Positions 56,625-64,000 of a stretch of 64,000 nucleotides of DNA are shown here, piece after piece. Under the pieces are notes generated by a model, which searched no databases, was not told the DNA's origin, and worked only from the letters and a program-made list of their open reading frames with translations. A program made the translations under genes and the position numbers. This DNA comes from Bacteroidales bacterium (lineage in GTDB: Bacteria; Bacteroidota; Bacteroidia; Bacteroidales; UBA932). Within the stretch, counting starts at the first letter, position 1; every line of letters starts with the position of its first letter. Location: the NCBI GenBank assembly GCA_017399905.1, contig JAFQAR010000040.1, forward strand, positions 1 to 64,000. Direction: 5' to 3'.

Positions 56625-58640
56625 TTAGAACATTGCCTTCACCTGATTGTATACATTCTGCGCCGTAAACCCGAGCTTTTCGTCAAGCACCTTGTATGGA
56701 GCCGAGAATCCGAAACTCTCCAGGCCGAACACCTTGCCGTTGCATCCTACAAGTCCCTGAAGGTTGACAGGCAGACCTGCCGTAAGACCGAAGATCTTTG
56801 CGCCACAAGGAAGGACAGACTGCTGATACTCGGCCGGCTGTGTCCTGAAGAGGCCTTCAGAAGGGCAGCTGACGATGCGTACCTTGAGTCCGTCTTCACG
56901 AAGGAGAGCCGCACCTGCAACCAATGTGGAAACCTCAGAACCTGATGCCACGAGGATAACGTCAGGATCCTCATCAGAACCCGCAACCACATAAGCTCCC
57001 TTTTCAGCCTGGGTATAGTCTGTACCATCAGGAAGCTGCTCGATGTTCTGACGCGAGAAGATGAGAGCTGTAGGCGTGTCGACATTCTCCATCGCCATCT
57101 TCCAGCACTGTGTAGTCTCCTCTGAATCAGCAGGACGGAGAACAAGAACGGAATTCTTGCCGTGATGGTTCTTGAGCTTCTCCATCAGACGGATCTGTGC
57201 CTCCTGCTCTACAGGTTCATGGGTAGGTCCGTCCTCGCCTACGCGGAATGCATCATGAGTCCATATGAACTTGACAGGAAGTTCCATAAGCGCAGCCATT
57301 CGTACCGCAGGCTTCATGTAGTCAGAGAACACGAAGAATGTACCGCAAGCCGCAATCACACCACCGTGAAGGGCCATACCTATACAGCAGCATGCCATAG
57401 TCAGCTCCGCCACACCGGCCTGGAAGAAGGCACCGCTGAAATCTCCCGGAACGAAAGACGTCGTCATCTTGAGGAAGCCGTCAGTCTTGTCGGAATTGGA
57501 AAGGTCTGCAGACGCACATATCATGTTAGGTACCTGCTGGGCAAGCTGGCTGAGAACGGCAGCAGATGCGTTTCTTGTCGCATCACCAGCCTTCTGCTTT
57601 ACTGCAGTCCAGTCCACCTTAGGAGCATTGCCGCTGAACCACTCCGCCTGAGCAGCAGCCTTTTCAGGATTTTCAGCCGCCCATGCCTTCTCTTCAGCAT
57701 GACGGTCCGCAACTATAGCCTTGAGTTCCTCAGCACGCCTTGCGTAAAGATCCTTCACTTCGTCGAAGATCACGAAAGGATTTTCAGGATCACCGCCGAG
57801 ATTAACGACCGTATTCCTGAATGCATCTCCACCGAGAGGTGCACCATGAGTCTTGCAGTTGCGCTCATATGAACTGTTGTCGGCTTTCCTGGCACCCTTG
57901 CCCATGACGCATTTTCCGATGATGAGGACAGGTCGTCCTGTAACCGCTTTCGCCTCATCGAGGGCGGCGCGGATCTGACCGCAGTCATTTCCGTTGATGG
58001 TAATGACATGCCAGCCCCACGCGCGATACTTCATTGCCGTATCTTCAGACATGACATCGCCACATTCCGTCGAAAGCTGGATGTCATTGGAATCGTAGAA
58101 CATCACGAGATTGTCCAGTCCGAGATGACCGGCTATGCGGCCGGCACCCTGTGAAATCTCCTCCTGTATTCCGCCGTCCGAGATATAGGCATATATGGTT
58201 TCCTTAGAGAAAGTAGGATTTGAGGTACGTGCAGCAAGGAATTTTGCAGCGATGGCAGCACCTACAGCGAAGACATGACCCTGTCCGAGAGGTCCTGACG
58301 TATTTTCGATTCCGCGGAGGATGTCCACCTCAGGATGGCCCGGAGTCGGAGAGCCCCACTGACGGAGCTGCTGAAGTTCATCAAGTCCGAATTTTCCTGC
58401 AAGGGCAAGCTGGGCATAAAGCATCGGTGCCATATGTCCGGGATCGAGGAAGAAACGGTCTCTTCCTTCCCACTTCGGATTTTCAGGGTCGTACTGAAGG
58501 TATTCCGAATAAAGTACATTGATGAAGTCAGCTCCACCCATGGCACCACCCGGATGTCCGGACTTCGCCTTTTCCACCATTGAAGCTGCCAGGATCCTTA
58601 TATTGTCGGCAGCCAGATTCATTACTCTAATGTCATTCAT
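56625..58640 (-). CDS. tkt: Transketolase
   Basis: 671 residues, cytoplasmic, thiamine diphosphate enzyme moving two-carbon units in the pentose phosphate pathway, where xylulose 5-phosphate from both pentose routes enters. N-terminal KSGHPGGAMGGADF, the TPP-binding segment YISDGGIQEE with the later DNLVMFYDSNDIQLS, the pyrimidine domain with THDAFRVGEDGPTHEPVEQ, and the C-terminal domain. The TPP motif reads SDGG where many transketolases have GDGC. Single-gene unit with a terminator, adjacent to the arabinose operon and divergent from the xylo-oligosaccharide operon. Confidence 0.96.
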   Translation of the reverse strand: MNDIRVMNLAADNIRILAASMVEKAKSGHPGGAMGGADFINVLYSEYLQYDPENPKWEGRDRFFLDPGHMAPMLYAQLALAGKFGLDELQQLRQWGSPTPGHPEVDILRGIENTSGPLGQGHVFAVGAAIAAKFLAARTSNPTFSKETIYAYISDGGIQEEISQGAGRIAGHLGLDNLVMFYDSNDIQLSTECGDVMSEDTAMKYRAWGWHVITINGNDCGQIRAALDEAKAVTGRPVLIIGKCVMGKGARKADNSSYERNCKTHGAPLGGDAFRNTVVNLGGDPENPFVIFDEVKDLYARRAEELKAIVADRHAEEKAWAAENPEKAAAQAEWFSGNAPKVDWTAVKQKAGDATRNASAAVLSQLAQQVPNMICASADLSNSDKTDGFLKMTTSFVPGDFSGAFFQAGVAELTMACCCIGMALHGGVIAACGTFFVFSDYMKPAVRMAALMELPVKFIWTHDAFRVGEDGPTHEPVEQEAQIRLMEKLKNHHGKNSVLVLRPADSEETTQCWKMAMENVDTPTALIFSRQNIEQLPDGTDYTQAEKGAYVVAGSDEDPDVILVASGSEVSTLVAGAALLREDGLKVRIVSCPSEGLFRTQPAEYQQSVLPCGAKIFGLTAGLPVNLQGLVGCNGKVFGLESFGFSAPYKVLDEKLGFTAQNVYNQVKAMF

Positions 58641-58750
58641 AGTATGATGTTTTAATCTGTTTCAGTCATGAAATTCCTGCGAATTTAATCAAATAAATCA
58701 AGACTTCAAACGATGTTACATTTCTGACATCTTATGTGTTTATTTTGACA

Positions 58751-58778
58751 CATGATGTTCTAAAATCTAAACATCATG
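58751..58778. repeat. 9-bp inverted repeat in the tkt/GPH divergent region
   Basis: CATGATGTT (58751-58759) and AACATCATG (58770-58778) are perfect inverted arms with a 10-base spacer. ACACATGAT recurs at 58748 and 58781. The element lies about 37 bases upstream of the symporter -7 element, in a position suited to an activator or repressor. Confidence 0.6.
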
Positions 58779-58814
58779 AAACACATGATAAAGTTGAAAC
58801 TGCATATATTTGAT

Positions 58815-58822
58815 TAACTTTG
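58815..58822 (+). promoter_or_regulatory. -7 element of the xylo-oligosaccharide operon
   Basis: TAACTTTG matches TAnnTTTG, 40 bases before the symporter ATG. GTTG lies 18 bases upstream as a weak -33. The 222-base divergent region holds this promoter, the inverted repeat and the leader element; no good promoter for tkt is seen. Confidence 0.6.
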
Positions 58823-58844
58823 TAATGTTAACAGGAAAACGGAA

Positions 58845-58855
58845 AACACTAAAAC
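58845..58855 (+). promoter_or_regulatory. Shared leader element before the GPH symporter gene
   Basis: AACACTAAAAC, seven bases before the ATG at 58863, in the transcribed leader. Identical to xylB and araB in sequence and spacing. Confidence 0.5.
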
Positions 58856-58862
58856 ACATACC

Positions 58863-60272
58863 ATGTCACAGAACAACAATGCGAATAAAGCCAAAGGCTT
58901 TTACAAACTGTCTTGGCTGCAGAGAGTAGGTTTCGGAGCAGGAGACCTTGCACAGAACCTGATCTATCAGACCGTCAGCATGTATCTGCTGATATTTTAC
59001 ACGAACGTTTACGGCCTCGACCCGGCAGTAGCGGCAGTCATGTTCCTGATCGTCAGGATAATAGACGTAATATGGGACCCTCTTGTAGGAGCATTTGTAG
59101 ACAAGAGCAATCCGAAATGGGGAAAATACCGCACCTATCTCGTGCTCGGAGGACTTCCTCTTACCGGCTTTGCGATTCTCTGCTTCTGGAACGGATTCTC
59201 AGGATCCCTCCTCTACGCCTATGTGACCTATGTAGGACTTTCGATGTGCTACACTCTTATCAACGTCCCTTACGGAGCATTGAATTCATCGCTCACAAGA
59301 GACACTGACGAAATAACAAGGCTCACATCCACAAGAATGTTCATGGCAAACTTAGGAGGTCTTGCCGTATCATACGGAATCCCTATGCTTGTGGCTTCTC
59401 TTTCTCCTGACGGAAAGATGGAATCGGCCGAAGCAGGAAACGCATGGTTCGTGACCATGCTCATCTATGCCCTTGCCGGTTTCGCCCTCCTCGTCTTCTG
59501 CTTCTCGCAGACAAAGGAAAGGGTCGTCCTCGACAAATCCGCAACTGAAAAGGTGAAGGTATCGGACCTGTGGATGGAGTTCGTCCACAACAAGCCTCTG
59601 AGGGTTCTTGCCTTCTTCTTCATCACTGCATTCGCAATGATGGCGATAGGAAACTCAGCCGGCTCATACTACATGATCTACAACGTCAAGGCCGAGAACA
59701 TGATGCCTTACTTCATGGCATTGGGATCGATTCCTGCATTCATCTTCATGCCGATGGTGCCTGCCATCAAGAGAAAGATCGGAAAGAAGAACATGTTCTA
59801 TGTATTCCTTACCATCGCAATCGTCGGAATGGGACTGCTCTATGCGGTATCGGTGATTCCTGCCCTCAACGACCAGATATGGCTCGTATTTGTAGCTCAG
59901 TTCGTCAAGTCAACAGGTGTGATCGTGGCGACTGGATACATGTGGGCACTTGTCCCTGAGGTCGTTTCATATGGCGAATACACTCACGGAAAACGAATCT
60001 CAGGCATCGTGAACGCCCTCACGGGAATATTCTTCAAGGCCGGAATGGCCCTTGGAGGTGTAGTTCCAGGACTCGTACTGGCATTTGTAGGATTCAACAA
60101 GGACCTTCCTGTACAGTCAGAATTCGCGGAACAGGGTATCCTCTGGCTCGTCGCAGTCATCCCGGCCATCCTTCTTGTCCTTGCCATGTTCATCATTTCA
60201 AAATATGAACTTGAAGACGACGTCATTGACAAGATAAACATGGAAATCGAAGAAAGAGCAAAGAATGCATAA
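58863..60272 (+). CDS. GPH-family (glycoside-pentoside-hexuronide) symporter
   Basis: 469 residues, 12 predicted membrane segments. GPH hallmarks: [20 protein letters not shown] at helix 1, [30 protein letters not shown] between helices 2 and 3, and [23 protein letters not shown]. Carries xylosides or short xylo-oligosaccharides with a cation across the inner membrane, as XylP/XynB-type relatives do. First gene of GPH-GH10-GH43-GH67; the operon promoter and inverted repeat lie just upstream. Cargo is inferred from the operon. Confidence 0.92.
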   Translation: MSQNNNANKAKGFYKLSWLQRVGFGAGDLAQNLIYQTVSMYLLIFYTNVYGLDPAVAAVMFLIVRIIDVIWDPLVGAFVDKSNPKWGKYRTYLVLGGLPLTGFAILCFWNGFSGSLLYAYVTYVGLSMCYTLINVPYGALNSSLTRDTDEITRLTSTRMFMANLGGLAVSYGIPMLVASLSPDGKMESAEAGNAWFVTMLIYALAGFALLVFCFSQTKERVVLDKSATEKVKVSDLWMEFVHNKPLRVLAFFFITAFAMMAIGNSAGSYYMIYNVKAENMMPYFMALGSIPAFIFMPMVPAIKRKIGKKNMFYVFLTIAIVGMGLLYAVSVIPALNDQIWLVFVAQFVKSTGVIVATGYMWALVPEVVSYGEYTHGKRISGIVNALTGIFFKAGMALGGVVPGLVLAFVGFNKDLPVQSEFAEQGILWLVAVIPAILLVLAMFIISKYELEDDVIDKINMEIEERAKNA

Positions 60273-60273
60273 C

Positions 60274-61362
60274 ATGAAGAAGATACTTGCATTTGGAATC
60301 ATCGGCATCCTCGCATCATGCGGTACGCCTGAGGAGCCCGGCCTCAAAGACATTTTTGAAGACCACTTCTATATCGGAGCGGCTTTGAATGAAGCTGAGA
60401 TCACAGGCAGGGACACTGCCGGTGTGGAAACGATTATCAGGAACTTCAATTCCATCGTTGCCGAAAACTGCATGAAGTCGGAGGTCATACATCCTGCAGA
60501 AGATGTATACGACTTCACTCTTTCCGACAAGTTCGTCGAATTCGGAGAAAAGAACGGAATGTTCATCATCGGTCACTGCCTCGTATGGCACTCTCAGCTT
60601 GCGAAGTGGTTCCCATATGACGATGAAGGCAATTATGTGACTCCGGAGGTCCTTAAAGCCAGGTTGAAGGAGCACATCACCACCATAGTATCCCGCTATA
60701 AAGGACGCGTACACGGATGGGATGTAGTTAACGAAGCCATAGTGGAGGACGGTTCCTACAGGAAGAGTCCGTTCTACGAGATTCTCGGCGAAGATTTCAT
60801 CCCTCTGGCATTCCGATACGCCCATGAAGCGGATCCTGATGCAGAACTCTACCTCAACGACTACGGAATGAACGTGCCCGGCAGGCGTGAAGCCTACGTG
60901 AAGCTCATAAACAGGCTCAAGGAGCTCGGCCTGCGCATAGATGCAGTCGGAATGCAGGGCCATATGGGCATGGACTATCCTGACATGGCTGAATTCGAGG
61001 AAAGCCTCCTCGCATTTGCCGGAACAGGATGCAATGTCATGATCACCGAGTGGGAGATGTCCGCCCTTCCTACCGTCAAGTCCGGAGCCGAGGTAAGCGA
61101 CACCGTGACATTCCGGGCTTCAATGAATCCGTATCCAGACGGACTGCCGGCGGAAGTGTCGGCTGTGTGGAATGAGAGGATGAAGTCATTCATGGATCTG
61201 TTCATCAGACATTCCGATGTCGTGACACGCGTGACCACCTGGGGCGTCAGCGACGACGATTCATGGAAGAACGACTGGCCGATGAAGGGACGCGTGGAAT
61301 ACCCTCTCCTTTTTGACCGCAATCTCCAGCCTAAACCATTCCTTAATGAATATTTAAAATAA
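60274..61362 (+). CDS. GH10 endo-1,4-beta-xylanase lipoprotein
   Basis: 362 residues from the ATG at 60274 (MKKILAF), one base after the symporter stop. Lipobox ILASC. An uninterrupted GH10 barrel: [30 protein letters not shown], acid/base Glu154 in DVVNEAIVE, nucleophile Glu259 in MITEWEM, and the late [15 protein letters not shown]. No CBM insertion, in contrast to the GH10 at 33726. It probably trims shorter xylo-oligosaccharides in the periplasm, after outer-membrane import. Confidence 0.95.
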   Translation: MKKILAFGIIGILASCGTPEEPGLKDIFEDHFYIGAALNEAEITGRDTAGVETIIRNFNSIVAENCMKSEVIHPAEDVYDFTLSDKFVEFGEKNGMFIIGHCLVWHSQLAKWFPYDDEGNYVTPEVLKARLKEHITTIVSRYKGRVHGWDVVNEAIVEDGSYRKSPFYEILGEDFIPLAFRYAHEADPDAELYLNDYGMNVPGRREAYVKLINRLKELGLRIDAVGMQGHMGMDYPDMAEFEESLLAFAGTGCNVMITEWEMSALPTVKSGAEVSDTVTFRASMNPYPDGLPAEVSAVWNERMKSFMDLFIRHSDVVTRVTTWGVSDDDSWKNDWPMKGRVEYPLLFDRNLQPKPFLNEYLK

Positions 61363-61374
61363 TACAATACAGAT

Positions 61375-62352
61375 ATGAAGACACCTAAAAGATACCTTGT
61401 TCCTGCCGACTATATGGCAGACCCTTCCGTTCACGTGTGGGACGGCAGATTATACATCTATCCTTCGCATGACTGGGAATCCGGTATCCCTGAAAACGAC
61501 AACGGAGACCATTTCAACATGAAGGACTATCACGTATTCAGCCTCAACGGCGATGACCCTATGACTGCTGAAGTCATAGATCACGGAAAGGTACTTGACA
61601 CTGACGACATTCCGTGGGCAGGACGTCAGCTCTGGGACTGTGATGTCGCAAGAAAGGACGGAAAGTACTACATGTACTTCCCTCTCAAGGACAGGAACGA
61701 CATCTTCCGCCTTGGCGTCGCAATAAGCGACTCTCCTGAAGGCCCGTTCATTCCTCAGCCGGATCCGGTAAGGGGTAGTTACAGCATCGACCCTGCAATC
61801 CTTGAGGAGGATGGAAAGTATTATATGTATTTCGGAGGTCTTTGGGGAGGCCAGCTGCAGAGATACAAGGACAACAAGGCTCTTGAGAGCGCATATCTTC
61901 CGGAGGGCAAGGAGGCAGGACTTCCAGCCCGCGTGGTGCGCCTGAGCGACGACATGCTCGGATTCGCGGAAGAACCAAGACCTGTAGTCGTTGTTGACGA
62001 AGAGGGAAAGCCTCTTACCGCTGACAACCCTTACCGCTTCTTCGAAGCATCATGGATGCACAAATACAATGGTAAATATTATTTCAGCTACTCGACCGGA
62101 GACACCCATTACCTCTGCTATGCGATAGGCGACAATCCTTACGGACCATTCACATTCAAGGGAGTTATCCTTACTCCAGTAGTGGGCTGGACCACTCATC
62201 ATTCGATAGTGGAATACGGCGGCAAGTGGTGGCTTTTCCACCATGACAGCGTTCCTTCAGGTGGCCTCACATGGCTGCGCAGCCTGAAAGTATGTGAACT
62301 CAAATACAACGAAGACGGTACTATCCAGACTATAGAGGGTACAGATGAATAA
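61375..62352 (+). CDS. GH43 beta-xylosidase / alpha-L-arabinofuranosidase
   Basis: 325 residues without a signal peptide, so probably cytoplasmic. Five-bladed propeller of GH43 with the three catalytic acids: Asp in DPSVHVWDG, the pKa-modulating Asp in SIDPAILEEDGKYYMYF, and the acid Glu in FFEASWMHKYNG. Sequence layout resembles subfamily 1 (ADPSVHVWDGRLYIYPSHD opening). It hydrolyses xylo-oligosaccharides from the non-reducing end, and some members also remove arabinose. It follows GH10 by 12 bases and overlaps the GH67 start by eight bases. Confidence 0.92.
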   Translation: MKTPKRYLVPADYMADPSVHVWDGRLYIYPSHDWESGIPENDNGDHFNMKDYHVFSLNGDDPMTAEVIDHGKVLDTDDIPWAGRQLWDCDVARKDGKYYMYFPLKDRNDIFRLGVAISDSPEGPFIPQPDPVRGSYSIDPAILEEDGKYYMYFGGLWGGQLQRYKDNKALESAYLPEGKEAGLPARVVRLSDDMLGFAEEPRPVVVVDEEGKPLTADNPYRFFEASWMHKYNGKYYFSYSTGDTHYLCYAIGDNPYGPFTFKGVILTPVVGWTTHHSIVEYGGKWWLFHHDSVPSGGLTWLRSLKVCELKYNEDGTIQTIEGTDE

Positions 62353-64000
62353 ATTCAAAGTGTGTGTTATTTCAATGCTTGCCATTGTCAGTTGCTCAAA
62401 GCCGATTGACAATGGCAATGCTTTATGGCTTCCCGAAGGAACACCTGAAGTCAATGCAGAGGTAGTCCTGGATGAAGGACTTGACCTCAAGAATGACGGA
62501 TTCATCATCAGGGACACTCCGGACGGAAGAAAGATTATGGCAAGGACCGTAACAGGAGCCATGTACGGAACCTATGCCCTGCAGCGTATGGAAAGGACAG
62601 GAAAGGCGGAAGGCCCCCTGGACCTTCGCGAAGAGCCTTCTTTCGAGAGAAGGATCCTCAATCATTGGGACAATCTTGACAATACCGTGGAAAGAGGCTA
62701 TGCCGGATGGTCCATATGGCACTGGGGAGAGCCTGTCCCTGTGGACCTGATAAAGGAATATGCCCGTCTGAATGCATCTGTAGGCATCAACGGAAGCGTT
62801 CTGAATAATGTCAACGCAACTCCGGAGATACTGAGCACGGAAAAGCTCGAAAGAGTCGCAGAGATAGCGGACATCATGCGTCCATATGGAATCAGGGTTT
62901 ACCTATCGGTCAACTTTTCTTCTCCGGCAGCTCTCGGAGGCCTTGCTACATCCGACCCTCTCGTGCCGGAAGTCGCAGAATGGTGGAAAGACAAGGCGGC
63001 TGAGATCTACGGACTTATTCCCGACTTCGGAGGCTTCCTCGTGAAGGCAAATTCAGAAGGACTTCCCGGACCTCAGGACTTCGGCCGCACTCATGCGGAC
63101 GGTGCAAACATGCTTGCAGACGCCCTCAGGCCATACGACGGCATCGTAATGTGGAGAGCCTTCGTATATTCACCGAAAAGTTCTGACAGGGCCTGCCAGG
63201 CTTATGACGAGTTCGCTCCTCTTGACGGACAGTTCAGAGACAACGTCATCATCCAGATAAAGAACGGTCCTGTCGACTTCCAGCCTCGCGAACCGTTCAG
63301 TCCTCTTTTCGGACATATGCCGAACACACAGATGATGGCAGAGCTGCAGATCACACAGGAGTATCTCGGTTTCTCGAATCATCTGGTATACCTTCTTCCT
63401 CTTTTCAAGGAATGTCTGGACAGCGACACGTACTGCAAAGGTCCCGGATCGACAATCGCAGCCATCACGACAGGAAAGACTTATCCTGATGCATACAGGA
63501 CGACAGCAATCGCCGGAGTGGCCAACATAGGACGCGATGAAAACTGGTGCGGGCATCATTTCGCACAGTCATCATGGTACGGATTCGGCCGCATGGCCTG
63601 GGACTGCAGCCTTTCTTCGGAAGAAATAGCAAGAGAATGGATAATGCAGACCTTCACCTCAGATCCCGGATTCGTCGGGCCGGTACTTGAAATGATGATG
63701 TCATCCAGGGAGGCGGCGGTCGATTATATGATGCCGCTCGGACTCCATCACATCTTTGCATGGGGACATCATTATGGTCCCGAACCTTGGTGCGAGATAC
63801 CAGGAGCGAGAGCCGACTGGCTTCCCAAGTACTATCACAAGGCAGACGCAGCAGGTGTAGGCTTTGACAGGACACGTTCCGGAAGCGGTAACGTGGACCA
63901 GTACCATGAACCTCTCGCAAGCATCTACAACGACATCAGTACCTGTCCTGAAGAACTGCTCCTGTGGTTCCATCACACGCCATGGGACCACACGATGTCT
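62345..64000 (+). CDS. GH67 alpha-glucuronidase lipoprotein (3' end missing)
   Basis: 552 codons are visible; the frame runs off the window with no stop, and the usual length suggests roughly 100 or more residues are missing. Lipobox AIVSC, then the GH67 N-terminal domain and barrel. Catalytic residues are intact: acid Glu238 in VKANSEGLPGP, and the pair Asp311 in NGPVDFQPREP and Glu339 in ITQEYLG, with spacings of 73 and 28 that match the Cellvibrio enzyme. It removes (4-O-methyl)glucuronic acid from the non-reducing end of xylo-oligosaccharides. The ATG at 62345 overlaps the GH43 stop by eight bases. Confidence 0.95.
   Translation, partial: MNKFKVCVISMLAIVSCSKPIDNGNALWLPEGTPEVNAEVVLDEGLDLKNDGFIIRDTPDGRKIMARTVTGAMYGTYALQRMERTGKAEGPLDLREEPSFERRILNHWDNLDNTVERGYAGWSIWHWGEPVPVDLIKEYARLNASVGINGSVLNNVNATPEILSTEKLERVAEIADIMRPYGIRVYLSVNFSSPAALGGLATSDPLVPEVAEWWKDKAAEIYGLIPDFGGFLVKANSEGLPGPQDFGRTHADGANMLADALRPYDGIVMWRAFVYSPKSSDRACQAYDEFAPLDGQFRDNVIIQIKNGPVDFQPREPFSPLFGHMPNTQMMAELQITQEYLGFSNHLVYLLPLFKECLDSDTYCKGPGSTIAAITTGKTYPDAYRTTAIAGVANIGRDENWCGHHFAQSSWYGFGRMAWDCSLSSEEIAREWIMQTFTSDPGFVGPVLEMMMSSREAAVDYMMPLGLHHIFAWGHHYGPEPWCEIPGARADWLPKYYHKADAAGVGFDRTRSGSGNVDQYHEPLASIYNDISTCPEELLLWFHHTPWDHTMS

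Overview
The window comes from a member of the Bacteroidales, most likely a gut or rumen glycan degrader. The evidence is a SusC/SusD pair, a hybrid two-component regulator, many lipoprotein glycoside hydrolases, Nudix-type pentose repressors, a tRNA without an encoded CCA, and promoters of the Bacteroides TTTG / TAnnTTTG type. I cannot name genus or species. There is no rRNA, CRISPR array, insertion sequence or phage gene. No gene-free stretch exceeds 300 bases.

Layout. Bases 1-2442 are housekeeping: grpE (partial), dnaJ, rplS and a tRNA-Arg, closed by two terminators. Bases 2460-15462 (minus strand) hold xylBAE behind its own promoter. Upstream lies an operon of GH31, GH2 and GH95 enzymes ending in a Nudix-type regulator; the three enzymes match the side chains of xyloglucan or of complex xylan. 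A GH51 arabinofuranosidase (15652-17190) diverges from it. Bases 17187-39565 carry a SusC/SusD/surface-protein locus of unknown substrate, surrounded by four copies of an uncharacterised gene pair. One partner is a lipoprotein with a CxxCH haem-attachment motif and a PD40-like propeller. The other is a polytopic membrane protein with a repeat-rich C-terminal half (DUF6057-like), or in one copy a lipoprotein with only that half. A DUF4369 lipoprotein, a tandem RidA protein, an HdeD-like protein and a CBM-carrying GH10 xylanase are interleaved.

Bases 39776-46910 hold a GH35, mannonate dehydratase uxuA and a 1378-residue hybrid two-component regulator. Bases 46973-58640 (minus strand) form an arabinose block, in transcription order tkt, galM, sodium symporter, araR, araD, araA, GH51, araB. 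Bases 58863-64000 (plus strand) form a xylo-oligosaccharide operon: GPH symporter, GH10, GH43, and a GH67 alpha-glucuronidase cut by the window end.

Together the genes describe breakdown of arabinoxylan/glucuronoxylan and probably xyloglucan side chains. Xylose goes through XylE-XylA-XylB, arabinose through the symporter-AraA-AraB-AraD, both into the pentose phosphate pathway via transketolase. Glucuronic acid released by GH67 could feed the UxuA branch. The most unusual content is the four-copy haem-c-propeller / membrane-repeat module. A shared leader motif before several pentose genes and several operator-like inverted repeats are also worth following.
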